Positions 42,933 through 51,922 of a stretch of DNA of 64,000 nucleotides are shown here, piece after piece. Within the stretch, counting starts at the first letter, position 1; the number at the start of each line of letters is the position of its first letter. The stretch comes from Chitinophaga pinensis (GTDB lineage: Bacteria; Bacteroidota; Bacteroidia; SXHM01), in assembly GCA_945889235.1 (NCBI GenBank), contig CAMDBK010000001.1, positions 1 to 64,000 on the forward strand. The letters run 5' to 3'. A program made the translations under genes and the position numbers. The notes below the pieces were generated by a model, which searched no databases, was not told the origin of the DNA, and was given only the letters and a program-made list of their open reading frames with translations.

Positions 42933-44135
42933 ATGATTAGCAGACTAAAAAAGCTGGTTTCATCGTATGCATTTGTAATTGTTGTGTACGCTGTATTTGC
43001 TGTGGGGGCAAGCGTTATATCGCTGGTATCGGGAACAAAAACCTTTTACGAGGGAGGAAAAGAATACAAGAAGTATAACAACTACACCATTTTTGAAAAA
43101 TCATATCATCACTTTATTGAAGGTAAAGATTTGTATGTGCTTTACCCCGATGAGCACTGGGATTTATATAAATACAGTCCCACCTTTTCCCTGTGCTTTG
43201 GTGTGTTTGCGCTGCTTCCCGATTGGGCAGGATTAAATTTATGGAACCTGCTGAATGCTTTTATTTTAGTACTGGCGGTTTACCTGCTGCCAAAAATTCC
43301 GGATAATAACAAAGTGCTTATTCTTTTTCTTTGCGCCATTGAATTAATGACTTCTATGCAAAGTCAGCAATCAAATGCATTGATAGCGGGTTTACTTATT
43401 CTTGCTTTTGCCTTGCTGGAAAAAGACAACTATTTTATGGCAGCATTTTTCATTGTTTTTTCGGTGTATATCAAGTTGTTTGGTCTGGTGGCGTTTGCTC
43501 TCTATCTGTTTTATCCGGGTAAACTAAAACTGGCTGCATACACCGCTTTCTGGATGGTTTTTCTTTTTCTGCTGCCTTTGGTAACTATAGATTGGCAGCA
43601 GTATAAAGTATTGTTGCTTAGCTGGCAACATTTATTGTCAACTGACGAAGCGGTTTCAAATGGCTACTCGGTTATGGGCTGGCTGCGCTCGTGGTTTGGT
43701 TTTCAGGGCAGCAATAGTTGGGTAGTGCTTACCGGAGTGATTTTGTTTTTAGTTCCGCTGGCAAAATTAAGTGCTTACAAAAATTACCGGTTCAGGATGC
43801 TGGCGCTTTGTTCTGTTCTTTTGTGGATTGTTATTTTTAATCACAAAGCCGAATCGCCTACCTATATAATTGCCATGACAGGGGTTGCCATCTGGTTTGC
43901 GGGCAGCGAAAAAAATTCACTCAACCTGCTGCTGCTTATCTGCGCATTTCTATTAACCAGTTTATCTCCTACCGATTTATTTCCGCGCTACATACGGCTT
44001 GAGTATATACGGCCTTATGCCTTAAAAGCGCTGCCCTGCATAGTAATCTGGGTAAAGGTTATTTATGATATGCTAAGGTTGAAAACACAGAATGAAAATA
44101 ATTTACGCGCTTTAAACGGGAATGTAAATGAATGA
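42933..44135 (+). CDS. GT87-like (DUF2029) membrane glycosyltransferase
   Basis: The 400-residue polytopic protein starts at the ATG at 42933 (MISRLKKLVSSYAF); the upstream TTG start is rejected. About ten membrane segments are visible. The first periplasmic loop has FIEGKDLYVLYPDEHWDLYKYSPTF, split here at residues ~65-90, which is the GT87 motif (D.Y..YP ... YKYSP). GT87 enzymes use polyprenyl-phosphate mannose donors in other bacteria. Acceptor unknown. Confidence 0.8.
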   Translation: MISRLKKLVSSYAFVIVVYAVFAVGASVISLVSGTKTFYEGGKEYKKYNNYTIFEKSYHHFIEGKDLYVLYPDEHWDLYKYSPTFSLCFGVFALLPDWAGLNLWNLLNAFILVLAVYLLPKIPDNNKVLILFLCAIELMTSMQSQQSNALIAGLLILAFALLEKDNYFMAAFFIVFSVYIKLFGLVAFALYLFYPGKLKLAAYTAFWMVFLFLLPLVTIDWQQYKVLLLSWQHLLSTDEAVSNGYSVMGWLRSWFGFQGSNSWVVLTGVILFLVPLAKLSAYKNYRFRMLALCSVLLWIVIFNHKAESPTYIIAMTGVAIWFAGSEKNSLNLLLLICAFLLTSLSPTDLFPRYIRLEYIRPYALKALPCIVIWVKVIYDMLRLKTQNENNLRALNGNVNE

Positions 44136-44204
44136 GAGGTAGGAATCTTATTTGTTTTTCTCAGGGATTTTGTTTCTTTTTGTGGGAAATAAAAACATAA
44201 AAAC

Positions 44205-44513
44205 ATGAACAACCTCACACTAAAAAAAGCATTCTACTTTGTTCCTGTTGCAATGCAGGTGTTTTTAACTGTTTTTCTTCTTTCAGGACAAGCGAAAATA
44301 CGGGTGGAAGCAGGTAATACTTTATGGGCCTTTATAGTTTATGCCAGTATCGGGTTGTTTTATATTGTAATGTATTGCATTCACGTTTCAAAAAACCAGA
44401 AAATTGAAAAACAGGAAAAAAAATTGTGGTATGCAGGGATTATTCTTTGTTCAGGTATAGTATCAATTGTGTATTACTTCATGCATATTTTTAAAGAAGA
44501 TAACGCAAAATAA
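44205..44513 (+). CDS. small membrane protein, unknown function
   Basis: The 102-residue protein has three likely membrane segments (residues ~10-28, ~40-60, ~75-95) and a charged loop KNQKIEKQEKK between the second and third. No family recognised. It is followed after 12 nt by the next small membrane protein gene. Confidence 0.55.
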   Translation: MNNLTLKKAFYFVPVAMQVFLTVFLLSGQAKIRVEAGNTLWAFIVYASIGLFYIVMYCIHVSKNQKIEKQEKKLWYAGIILCSGIVSIVYYFMHIFKEDNAK

Positions 44514-44525
44514 AAAAACCAACAC

Positions 44526-44813
44526 ATGAGACTCTCCCGCGATGAACGTGAATACATTGAAGATTGGGATGTGCACAGAAAGAGCAAAAAGAAATATGTA
44601 AGAGGCGGGGCATTTCAAGGATTGTTCATCGGAATAATTTCGTCCGGTTTGCAACCGTTTGATTCGCGAATGGAATATCATGCTGAAGAATTCAGTTGGA
44701 AATATTTATTATTTATGACAATACCATTGACAATTTTTACTTATTTTATGTCGTGGTTGACTTATAACTATAAAGAAAAAAGGTATCAGAAAATTATACA
44801 AAAACAAAAATAA
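44526..44813 (+). CDS. small membrane protein, unknown function
   Basis: The 95-residue protein has a charged N-terminus (MRLSRDEREYIEDWDVHRKSK), a weak hydrophobic stretch at ~28-42, a clearer membrane segment at ~58-78 and a basic tail. No family recognised. It ends 5 nt before the next gene, suggesting a run of co-transcribed genes 44205-46075. Confidence 0.5.
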   Translation: MRLSRDEREYIEDWDVHRKSKKKYVRGGAFQGLFIGIISSGLQPFDSRMEYHAEEFSWKYLLFMTIPLTIFTYFMSWLTYNYKEKRYQKIIQKQK

Positions 44814-44818
44814 ACACC

Positions 44819-45256
44819 ATGAAAAACACCCTCCTCCTCCTTTTCCTGTTTTGGTTTGCTGCAGCGGTGGGGCAACAAGTTGATACGTGTAACATCTACA
44901 GTAAAAAAAATATCAATCGTTACTACGATATGTTTTTTGTGAATCCTGATTCGAAAATCGATGTAAAATATTTTGAACAGTTCATTACTTTTACTTTAGA
45001 TGATACATTAAAAATGCAGAAACTAAAGATGTGGGCAGAAACAAGCGGGTATACAGTTTGGGAAAGAGAATCATATTGTAATAATAATGGAGAAAAAGAA
45101 ATTGTGTTGAATATGGAAAGATTGGTAAATGATTGGGATCTAAAAAAGTTTGAAAAAATAATTAATGAGCTTTCATCAAAATTAAAGAACCTAAAAATTA
45201 GTATGTGTAATGTTTCGGGGGTGGCAATAGCAAAGGAAAGTGTATCACCTAAATGA
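44819..45256 (+). CDS. small secreted protein, unknown, twin signal peptide
   Basis: The 145-residue protein has a signal peptide MKNTLLLLFLFWFAAAVGQ and a mature part of 126 residues with three Cys and no recognised domain. Its signal peptide differs from that of the next gene at only four of 19 residues, whereas the mature parts show no likeness. The next ATG follows 6 nt after its stop. Confidence 0.6.
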   Translation: MKNTLLLLFLFWFAAAVGQQVDTCNIYSKKNINRYYDMFFVNPDSKIDVKYFEQFITFTLDDTLKMQKLKMWAETSGYTVWERESYCNNNGEKEIVLNMERLVNDWDLKKFEKIINELSSKLKNLKISMCNVSGVAIAKESVSPK

Positions 45257-45262
45257 AATGAT

Positions 45263-46075
45263 ATGAAAAACATTCTCCTCCTCCTTTTCCTGTTTTGTTT
45301 TTCTGCTGCGGTTGGGCAAGTTATTATTCCCGAATCTTCCTTTTCCGGTAGTTATGATTCACTTAATTATGAAAAAGGAAGTTCAAAATTAATCATCGAA
45401 TTAAAAGAAAAATCAAAACCAATGTTGCAGCGTGTTGATAGTATGGAACAGGTAATTAAGAAAGAAGAAGACAAAGGCCTTCAAAAACAACTTGAACAAC
45501 TTATTGAGTTAATCAAAAATGATTCGCTTTCTGATGTTTACAACAAAATGCAACAGTTTGGGACTAAAGTTGCATTGGAGATTAATAAAAAAATAGCTCC
45601 TCCTAATTTCTTCTATCGTTTAGACCGTGAATATTATAGCTATGTCACGCGCCTCCAAGAGCTGCAAAGGAGAATATATTCTGCAAACACAACTTTTACA
45701 AACGATAATGCAACAACTTTAGAAGCAAAAGATTGTCAAATGTTGGAACGGTTTCCTTATGATTCACTTTTCAGGGCAATGAGTCCGCTCGGAGACGATT
45801 CAGAAAAACGGAAACAATTTATGAATGAACTTTGCAAAATTTATACACAACCTGTTACAACAGAGAATGTGGATTGTGCGCTTTACAGTTTTACCCGCAT
45901 GATTATTTGTGGGAAAACAACTGATGTGTTGGTCCGGAAACAATGGAAATGGGGCGGAGTATTTTGTATCCATAATGTGAATTTATCGATTACAGAAGTT
46001 GACTACAACGAATTAATGAAGATAAAAATACAGCAGGCCGTTGATTATAGGAAAAGCAAACCGGGAGAAAAATAA
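45263..46075 (+). CDS. secreted helical protein, unknown, twin signal peptide
   Basis: The 270-residue protein has a signal peptide MKNILLLLFLFCFSAAVGQ and a helical, charged mature part with likely coiled coil at ~45-100 (LIIELKEKSKPMLQRVDSM). Three Cys lie in the C-terminal half. No family recognised. The signal region is almost the same as in the preceding gene at both DNA and protein level. Confidence 0.6.
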   Translation: MKNILLLLFLFCFSAAVGQVIIPESSFSGSYDSLNYEKGSSKLIIELKEKSKPMLQRVDSMEQVIKKEEDKGLQKQLEQLIELIKNDSLSDVYNKMQQFGTKVALEINKKIAPPNFFYRLDREYYSYVTRLQELQRRIYSANTTFTNDNATTLEAKDCQMLERFPYDSLFRAMSPLGDDSEKRKQFMNELCKIYTQPVTTENVDCALYSFTRMIICGKTTDVLVRKQWKWGGVFCIHNVNLSITEVDYNELMKIKIQQAVDYRKSKPGEK

Positions 46076-46142
46076 TTTCCCCCCTTTGTTTTGCATTTAA
46101 TTAAAACCTTTACCTTTCGCCCGTTAAATTAAATACAATTAT

Positions 46143-46403
46143 ATGACCATCTACGTAGGTAACCTTTCTTTCCAAATGAAAGATGACGACCTGAAAAACA
46201 CATTCTCTGAGTTTGGCAATGTAACATCTGCCAAAGTAATCAGCGACAAGTATTCAGGCCGCTCTAAAGGCTTCGGTTTTGTTGAAATGGATAACGATGC
46301 AGCAGGTAAAACTGCCATTGAAGCCCTCAACGGAAAAGAAGTTCAGGGACGCCCGCTTCGTGTAAACGAAGCCCGCCCCAAAGAAGACAACAGAGAAAGA
46401 TAG
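46143..46403 (+). CDS. RRM-type RNA-binding protein
   Basis: The 86-residue protein is a single RNA-recognition motif with RNP2 IYVGNL (residues 3-8) and RNP1 KGFGFVEM (~41-48), followed by a short charged tail (RPKEDNRER). Bacterial RRM proteins of this type bind RNA, often linked to cold stress. The Bacteroidota -7 pattern is imperfect upstream (TACCTTTC at 46111). A strong terminator follows. Confidence 0.93.
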   Translation: MTIYVGNLSFQMKDDDLKNTFSEFGNVTSAKVISDKYSGRSKGFGFVEMDNDAAGKTAIEALNGKEVQGRPLRVNEARPKEDNRER

Positions 46404-46442
46404 TTCTCTCTCCCTTTTCTAAAACGGCTTTATTGCTATGCA

Positions 46443-46471
46443 CCTTCTCTGGAAACGGAGAGGGTTTTTTT
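46443..46471 (+). terminator. intrinsic terminator after the RRM gene
   Basis: CCTTCTCTG-GAAA-CGGAGAGGG forms a 9-bp stem (two U-G wobbles) with a GAAA tetraloop, followed by seven T. It lies 40 nt after the RRM stop. Confidence 0.85.
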
Positions 46472-46483
46472 GTTAACAAGAAA

Positions 46484-46544
46484 CGTCACCCTGAATTTAT
46501 TTCAGGGTCTCAATCATAGATGCTGAAACAAGTTCAGCATGACG
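46484..46544. repeat. CACCCTGAA/CAGCATGACG-family repeat
   Basis: A copy starting CGTCACCCTGAATTTATTTC and ending AAGTTCAGCATGACG, between the RRM terminator and the convergent mltD-like gene. Confidence 0.9.
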
Positions 46545-46549
46545 GACGG

Positions 46550-48025
46550 TCACCCCACCTTAATCTTAGCCCCAATCTTCAGCGTTGGATTATCAGTTGA
46601 AATATTATTCAACCGCTTTAATTCCGAAATAGTAATTCCGTTTTGATTGGCAATTCCCCACAGCGTATCACCTTTCTGTATAATATGATATTTACTTTCT
46701 TGTGATGGCTTTGCCTTTGCAGTTACAGTGCTGCTGCTCTTTTCAACCGGTGCAACTGCCGGCTTTTTTGTTAAAGCAGTATATACAATCAGTTTATCAC
46801 CCGGGTGAATAGTGGTGCCCTTCAGGTTATTCCAGTCTTTTAAATCTATAACCGAGCAATGGTATTTTGAGGCAATACTGCTCAGCGTTTCACCGCTTTT
46901 AATAGTATGCTTTTTCTGTTCGCTTGTAGCTGAAATTTTCTGTACTGCATCAACAGCAACAAAAGGTGTAATCACTTCCTGATTCATATTATACAAATCG
47001 ATTTCGTTGGCAAGAAATAAACCTACTTTTTGTTTCGGCAAAACAAGAGTGTTAAACGTTGTGGTTGCAGGAATAAAAAACTTACGGTAAGATGGATTCA
47101 GGTATTCCAGATCGGTTACTGATATATCCAAAACCTTTGAAAGACTTTCAAAAGTCAGCCTGTTTATTACGTGAAGCGTATCAACCTGATAATGAAAAAT
47201 ACGGGGCGCAACGGGATAAATATTGTGTTCCGATGCATAGTTCATTACATACGTAGCGGCAATAAAAGCGGGAACATAACCCTGGGTTTCAACAGGTAAA
47301 TATTTTCTCAGTTCCCAATAGGTTTTTTTTCCCGAACGCCTCATTGCTTTGTTCAGCGTTCCCGGTCCACCGTTGTAGGCAGCCAAAACCAGTTGCCAGT
47401 CGCCAAACATTCCGTACAATGATTTTAAATATTCGCAGGCGGCAACGGTTGACAGATACGGGTCACAGCGTTCATCCACATACGAATTGATTTTCAGGTT
47501 ATACATTTTACCTGTTCCGTAAACAAACTGCCACAATCCCATAGCCCCCGATTTTGATTTGGCAACAGGATTAAGCGCTGATTCAATAATAGCAAGGTTT
47601 TTCAGTTCAAGCGGTAAATCATACTTATCCAATGTTTCTTCAAACAACGGAAAATAATGTTGCGCAAGGCCAAGCAACTGCGCTACTTTCACACGCTTCT
47701 GAACCGTGTACGCTTTAATATAACTCTTTACCGCTTCATTATAATCCAGGTCAAAGGGTGATAAAGCATCTAATTTTCCCATTCGGTATTCATAAATAAA
47801 ATCATCATAAACCGGAATTGAATCTGACGGAAAATTGTAAACGTTCAGCAAATTGGTATCGGTTGTAAACGATGAACTTTTGAAAAATTCGAGGGTGCAC
47901 AAACTGTCAAGCATTGCCAGAACTGGGTCATCTGAACAGACTTGTGTATTGTTTACTGTTTGCGAAAAGCACAGACCTGAGAGCAACGTTACGCTGAGCA
48001 GGAATATAAATATCTTGGTTTTCAA
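46550..48025 (-). CDS. MltD-like lytic transglycosylase with two LysM domains
   Basis: This 491-residue exported enzyme cleaves peptidoglycan strands with formation of anhydro-muramyl ends. It has a signal peptide (ending CFSQ) and an SLT domain at ~residues 125-260 with the catalytic Glu in IIESALNP, then GAMGLWQF and LVLAAYNGGPG. Two LysM modules follow, at ~375-420 (HTIKSGETLSSIASKY) and ~447-491 (HIIQKGDTLWGIANQN). The build equals MltD. Confidence 0.93.
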   Translation of the reverse strand: MKTKIFIFLLSVTLLSGLCFSQTVNNTQVCSDDPVLAMLDSLCTLEFFKSSSFTTDTNLLNVYNFPSDSIPVYDDFIYEYRMGKLDALSPFDLDYNEAVKSYIKAYTVQKRVKVAQLLGLAQHYFPLFEETLDKYDLPLELKNLAIIESALNPVAKSKSGAMGLWQFVYGTGKMYNLKINSYVDERCDPYLSTVAACEYLKSLYGMFGDWQLVLAAYNGGPGTLNKAMRRSGKKTYWELRKYLPVETQGYVPAFIAATYVMNYASEHNIYPVAPRIFHYQVDTLHVINRLTFESLSKVLDISVTDLEYLNPSYRKFFIPATTTFNTLVLPKQKVGLFLANEIDLYNMNQEVITPFVAVDAVQKISATSEQKKHTIKSGETLSSIASKYHCSVIDLKDWNNLKGTTIHPGDKLIVYTALTKKPAVAPVEKSSSTVTAKAKPSQESKYHIIQKGDTLWGIANQNGITISELKRLNNISTDNPTLKIGAKIKVG

Positions 48026-48280
48026 TTAATCTTTACTTGAGTTGGTTCTTAATACAATAAACGCAAAATACCAGTGTTTATTTTATTTTGTGCAAGGTAG
48101 GTATTCAAAGTTCCAAAAAATTTAATTACCCCGAAACTTTATTAAGATTATTTTGTGAATTAGTAGCGCAAAGTTTGGTAATCAATTTCAGAATTGCAAT
48201 GTTGATAGTAGTTTGTATGCCACACGCGTTTTGTCACTTTGAGTGTAGTCGAGAAGCTTTAATTACTACTTACTCGAAAC
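48026..48280. other. intergenic region with one repeat fragment
   Basis: This 255-bp gap between the mltD-like gene and the Gly-rich gene holds a repeat fragment at 48233 and otherwise AT-rich sequence. I see no convincing gene. Confidence 0.45.
48233..48257. repeat. GTCACTTTGAGTGTAGTCGA element
   Basis: This 25-bp element is 23/25 identical to the inverse of 41544-41568, which lies inside lgt. It is 24 nt from the 3' end of the Gly-rich gene. Confidence 0.75.
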
Positions 48281-51200
48281 TCACTCCACCACAACCTTCC
48301 TCACCACCACCTCATCACCCGCACGGACTTTAAAGAGGTAAAGCCCTTTGGAAAAACCTTCAAGATTTAGTTTCTCGGTAAAATATTTTGTGGTGCCTGC
48401 GCGGTTGAAATAAACACGCTGACCAAGTGTGTTAGTTAATTCCATTTCCAGTGCAACAGGTTTCTCTGTTTCAAAAGTTATAGTAAACACTCCTGTATTC
48501 GGGTTGGGATAAATTATCATTTGTCCATTATCACTTGTCAATTCATTAAAGCCTACCCCAAACTCAACTACAATAATAGTCTGGCTTACCGCGGTGGTGC
48601 AGTTATAATTAATGGAGGTTTGGGTAATGGTATAAATTCCAGTTTCGGTATAAGCGTGTATAGGATTTACAGCTGTTTCTACCATGCTGCCATCACCAAA
48701 ATCCCAGAACCATTGCTCGGCATTTACCGAAGTATTAGTAGCCACAACTGTTCCCAAACCTGAAAGTACAACGGTATCGGTATTCAATGTAAAGCCTGCC
48801 ACTACGCCCAGCGAAGCACAGTTCCATTGCACATCAATAATATGTACGGCAGTATCGGAACAGGTGGCGTTGGCTGCAATCAGAAATACTGGATGCGTTC
48901 CAACTTCAGTGTACGTATAAACAGGACTTTGAATAAAAACATTGGGGCTTCCGTCACCAAAATTCCAGTTCCATGTAATGGGAACGGGAGCAGTAAGGTC
49001 GGTAAAACTTACAGGGGTATTTATTTGTATAGTATTAGGCGAACTGAATTGTGCGTTAATGGTGGGCAATACAGTTATGGTCATAGCATCGGTAGCCTGA
49101 CAACCATATTGGTCGGTCATTAATACAGAATAGTTTCCTGCCTGCAACGTCTGTAAAGTTTGTTCTGCTTCTCCGCTGAGGTGAATATTGTTCCAGTACC
49201 ATTCATAACTGTCTGCACCGGGGTTACCGGCATTCAGTTCGGGATAACTTTCGTTGGTACACATTACTAAATCAAAACCTAAATTAACGGAAGGGTCGCT
49301 TACGGTCAGGTTCATGGTATCAGCACCCATGCAGCCCTCTGCCGAAGTAATGGTAATGCCATAATCGCCCGGCAAAATGGTTTGCAGAAACTGTGAATTT
49401 TGTCCGATAGGATTTCCGTTAAAGTTCCATGCATAGGTTGAGGCGTTGGGTAATCCTGCATCAAGTACCGGGAAGTTTCCGTTGATACAAACTGCATCAT
49501 CGCCTCCTATATCTACCGGAAGAACAATGAACACATCTAAATTAATTCCGTCAGAACCTGAGCAGCCGCTTCCGTAATCAACCGTAACAGTATAATCACC
49601 CGGACCAACCGCCTGAACAATTTGAGTGTTGTCGGTAATTGTGCTGCCGTCTAATGTCCATGAATAGGTTGCGCCAATGTTTCCTCCGGCATTCAGGAAA
49701 GGCATATCCTGCAAATAACAGATAGAAGTATCGGGGCCTAAATCAACAACAACGGCATCCAGCACATGAATGGTGTCGGTAGTTTTTGAAGTTCCGCAGC
49801 AGCTTGTTGTTACCAGTTCAACTACATAATCGCCTGCAGTTGCAAACGAAACCGTTCCGGGATTTTGTGATGATGATGAGGTAATGGAACCTCCGGGAAT
49901 TGTCCAGTCATAAGTCATGGCCGTGGAAGAAGCAGTAAGGTCGGTGCTTTGTCCGGCACAGAAAGTTGTTTTGGTAGCAACAATTGCGGGAGGTGTAAAA
50001 TCAACCGTGATGTCAACAAAGTTGGCGTAGAAAAAAGGAACGCCATCTACAATTAAAGAAATGTTTCTGAAGCCCAGCGGTCCGCTGTATTCAACGGTAT
50101 CGTTGTTGGCTTCACTTCCGGGAGGTGTTGCACCGTAACCGAAAATCCAGTTAATAATTCCGGTGGTATCGGTTTGAACAACTACCGTTGAGTTGGTGCA
50201 GCCATAATACTCCACACGAATTTCGGGTTCAAAAGGATTGTAATTATAAGGACGCAAAACCTGTGAGGGGCTTCCGTATTCATAAAAAGCGCGGCTCATG
50301 CCGTCAGAACCTTTTCCGCCTTCACCGCCTTGTCCGCCTTGTCCGCCATTACCACCATCACCACCTTCACCGTTATTGCAACTATGATCGGGACCAAAAT
50401 CACCAAGATTTCCACCTTGTCCGCCTAAGCCACCTTGTCCGCCAATACCGCCTGCACCGCCTGCACCACCTTGTCCGCCTGTACCGGGAACGAGGTAACA
50501 ATCCTGCACAATTCCGTTAATTCCATTATTGAAAACAAAGACACAAAATGAACCACCGCCACCGCTTCCGCCTAAACCACCTCCACCTTTTTCACCACCT
50601 TCGCCACCGCCACCGCCACCGCCACCGCTGCCTGAAGTAAAATAAGCAGTATCACCGGGATAAGGAATTGGGCCGGGTGTTGGAATGTAGGGTTGTAATG
50701 CGGCCGGCTCACAACCTTTGGCGCCACCTCCACCACCTCCACCACCACCTGCTCCGTTGGTAAGTCCGGGATCACCCTGCTCACCATCACCGGGAACATA
50801 ATATCCACCGGCAAAAGTTGCAGTTCCCTGTAAACCGTTAAAACCTTCCAATCCATCTGAGCCATCTGAGCCCTGCACACCGTGATTAAGCCCTTGAGCA
50901 AGACAATTTGTATTTGCATAGGTAACTTCACATAAACCTTGTCCACCTTGTCCGCCTTGTCCGGGAGCATAGCCCTGTCCATTTGTTCCGGGATGACCGG
51001 GGTTGGTGGTTTCGCTTCCGGGGGTAACTATCCATTGACAAAAGCCAAGCAGACATTGTTCCATTACTTCAAATCCGCCCTGGTCGCCACCGTTACCGGC
51101 ATCGCCACCAGCATTGCTTCCGGGAAAAGAACCCGAACCACCGATACCACCGGCCTTGCAGCAATTCCCAACACTTTCACCTGATTCACCTCCTGTACCG

Positions 51201-51754
51201 TCACCACCATCTACGCCTGTTATACCTGCATCACCGGGTAATCCGGGTGAGCCATCGCCCACTGTAACATGGCAACGTGAAACGGTGTATTCAGTACATC
51301 CTGAAATATAAATTCCGTAAACGGTAACGCTATTTCCCGTTGCATCAGCCACTTCCAGTCTTAAATCCATTAAGCGGAAATTGCTGAGGTTAAAACAATT
51401 TATGCCGATAAGAGCCGGAGGTGTAGTAAGCTGATTAGAATTATCACGAATAATTTTCGTGATGTTGACATTACTTTTTATCCATGTGGTTACATCAAAG
51501 CCGCCTTCGATGGTGAGGTTGCTCTGCATCTGCAAGGTTTGTGAAATGGGGTAATTGCCTTCCGCCATTCTTATTTTTTTGTTGGCAGGACTAACAAGTG
51601 TTAAGCCGAAATCGAGTGAAGCGGGGTTGGCTTTTGTGCCCGTAGTTCCGCTGCTGGCACCATTTGGAGAAACATAAATAACGCCACATTCCTGCGCAAA
51701 AAGAAAAAATGATTGTGTGGAAAGAAGAAGGAGAAGTAGTAAGCTACGCAACAT
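48281..51754 (-). CDS. giant T9SS protein with Gly-rich region, Ig-like and PKD domains
   Basis: The 1157-residue exported protein has a signal peptide (to ~20) and a beta-helix-like start (YVSPNGASSGTTGTKANPAS, SNLTIEGGF). Residues ~166-486 are very Gly-rich, with GGQGGQGG- and GxxGxxG-like runs (e.g. GSPGLPGDAG, GAGGAGGIGGQGG) and scattered Cys. Three ~80-residue Ig-like repeats follow (LGPDTSICY..., IGGDDAVCING..., LGFDLVMCTNE...), then two PKD domains (WNWNFGDGS, WFWDFGDGS). The T9SS domain ends it (IYPNPNTGVFTITF, KGLYLFKV). A very large surface or matrix adhesin is the best guess. Confidence 0.82.
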   Translation of the reverse strand: MLRSLLLLLLLSTQSFFLFAQECGVIYVSPNGASSGTTGTKANPASLDFGLTLVSPANKKIRMAEGNYPISQTLQMQSNLTIEGGFDVTTWIKSNVNITKIIRDNSNQLTTPPALIGINCFNLSNFRLMDLRLEVADATGNSVTVYGIYISGCTEYTVSRCHVTVGDGSPGLPGDAGITGVDGGDGTGGESGESVGNCCKAGGIGGSGSFPGSNAGGDAGNGGDQGGFEVMEQCLLGFCQWIVTPGSETTNPGHPGTNGQGYAPGQGGQGGQGLCEVTYANTNCLAQGLNHGVQGSDGSDGLEGFNGLQGTATFAGGYYVPGDGEQGDPGLTNGAGGGGGGGGGAKGCEPAALQPYIPTPGPIPYPGDTAYFTSGSGGGGGGGGEGGEKGGGGLGGSGGGGSFCVFVFNNGINGIVQDCYLVPGTGGQGGAGGAGGIGGQGGLGGQGGNLGDFGPDHSCNNGEGGDGGNGGQGGQGGEGGKGSDGMSRAFYEYGSPSQVLRPYNYNPFEPEIRVEYYGCTNSTVVVQTDTTGIINWIFGYGATPPGSEANNDTVEYSGPLGFRNISLIVDGVPFFYANFVDITVDFTPPAIVATKTTFCAGQSTDLTASSTAMTYDWTIPGGSITSSSSQNPGTVSFATAGDYVVELVTTSCCGTSKTTDTIHVLDAVVVDLGPDTSICYLQDMPFLNAGGNIGATYSWTLDGSTITDNTQIVQAVGPGDYTVTVDYGSGCSGSDGINLDVFIVLPVDIGGDDAVCINGNFPVLDAGLPNASTYAWNFNGNPIGQNSQFLQTILPGDYGITITSAEGCMGADTMNLTVSDPSVNLGFDLVMCTNESYPELNAGNPGADSYEWYWNNIHLSGEAEQTLQTLQAGNYSVLMTDQYGCQATDAMTITVLPTINAQFSSPNTIQINTPVSFTDLTAPVPITWNWNFGDGSPNVFIQSPVYTYTEVGTHPVFLIAANATCSDTAVHIIDVQWNCASLGVVAGFTLNTDTVVLSGLGTVVATNTSVNAEQWFWDFGDGSMVETAVNPIHAYTETGIYTITQTSINYNCTTAVSQTIIVVEFGVGFNELTSDNGQMIIYPNPNTGVFTITFETEKPVALEMELTNTLGQRVYFNRAGTTKYFTEKLNLEGFSKGLYLFKVRAGDEVVVRKVVVE

Positions 51755-51786
51755 TAATTGACCTTTTGTGAAAATTTAAAGGCTTA

Positions 51787-51794
51787 CAAATTTA
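51787..51794 (-). promoter_or_regulatory. -7 box for the Gly-rich gene
   Basis: On the minus strand TAAATTTG is an exact TAnnTTTG, 32 nt before the start at 51754. Confidence 0.35.
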
Positions 51795-51922
51795 GAAAAT
51801 ATTCAGGATTTACAGACTGTAAATTATCGGCTCGTATAAATTATCTTCCATCAAACACTTCACATTCTGCAAATTAAATCACACATTTGCAATCCTCTAA
51901 AAAAACCAAACCCTTTTAAAAC

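Noticed and set aside
50188..50520. His/Arg-rich plus-strand frame opposite the Gly-rich region
   Set aside because: Compositional shadow of Gly codons on the other strand; low-complexity peptide without signal or domain.
50297..51259. True collagen or mycobacterial PE_PGRS-type domain
   Set aside because: Gly-X-Y periodicity is not held for long enough and no PE domain exists; composition alone explains the likeness.
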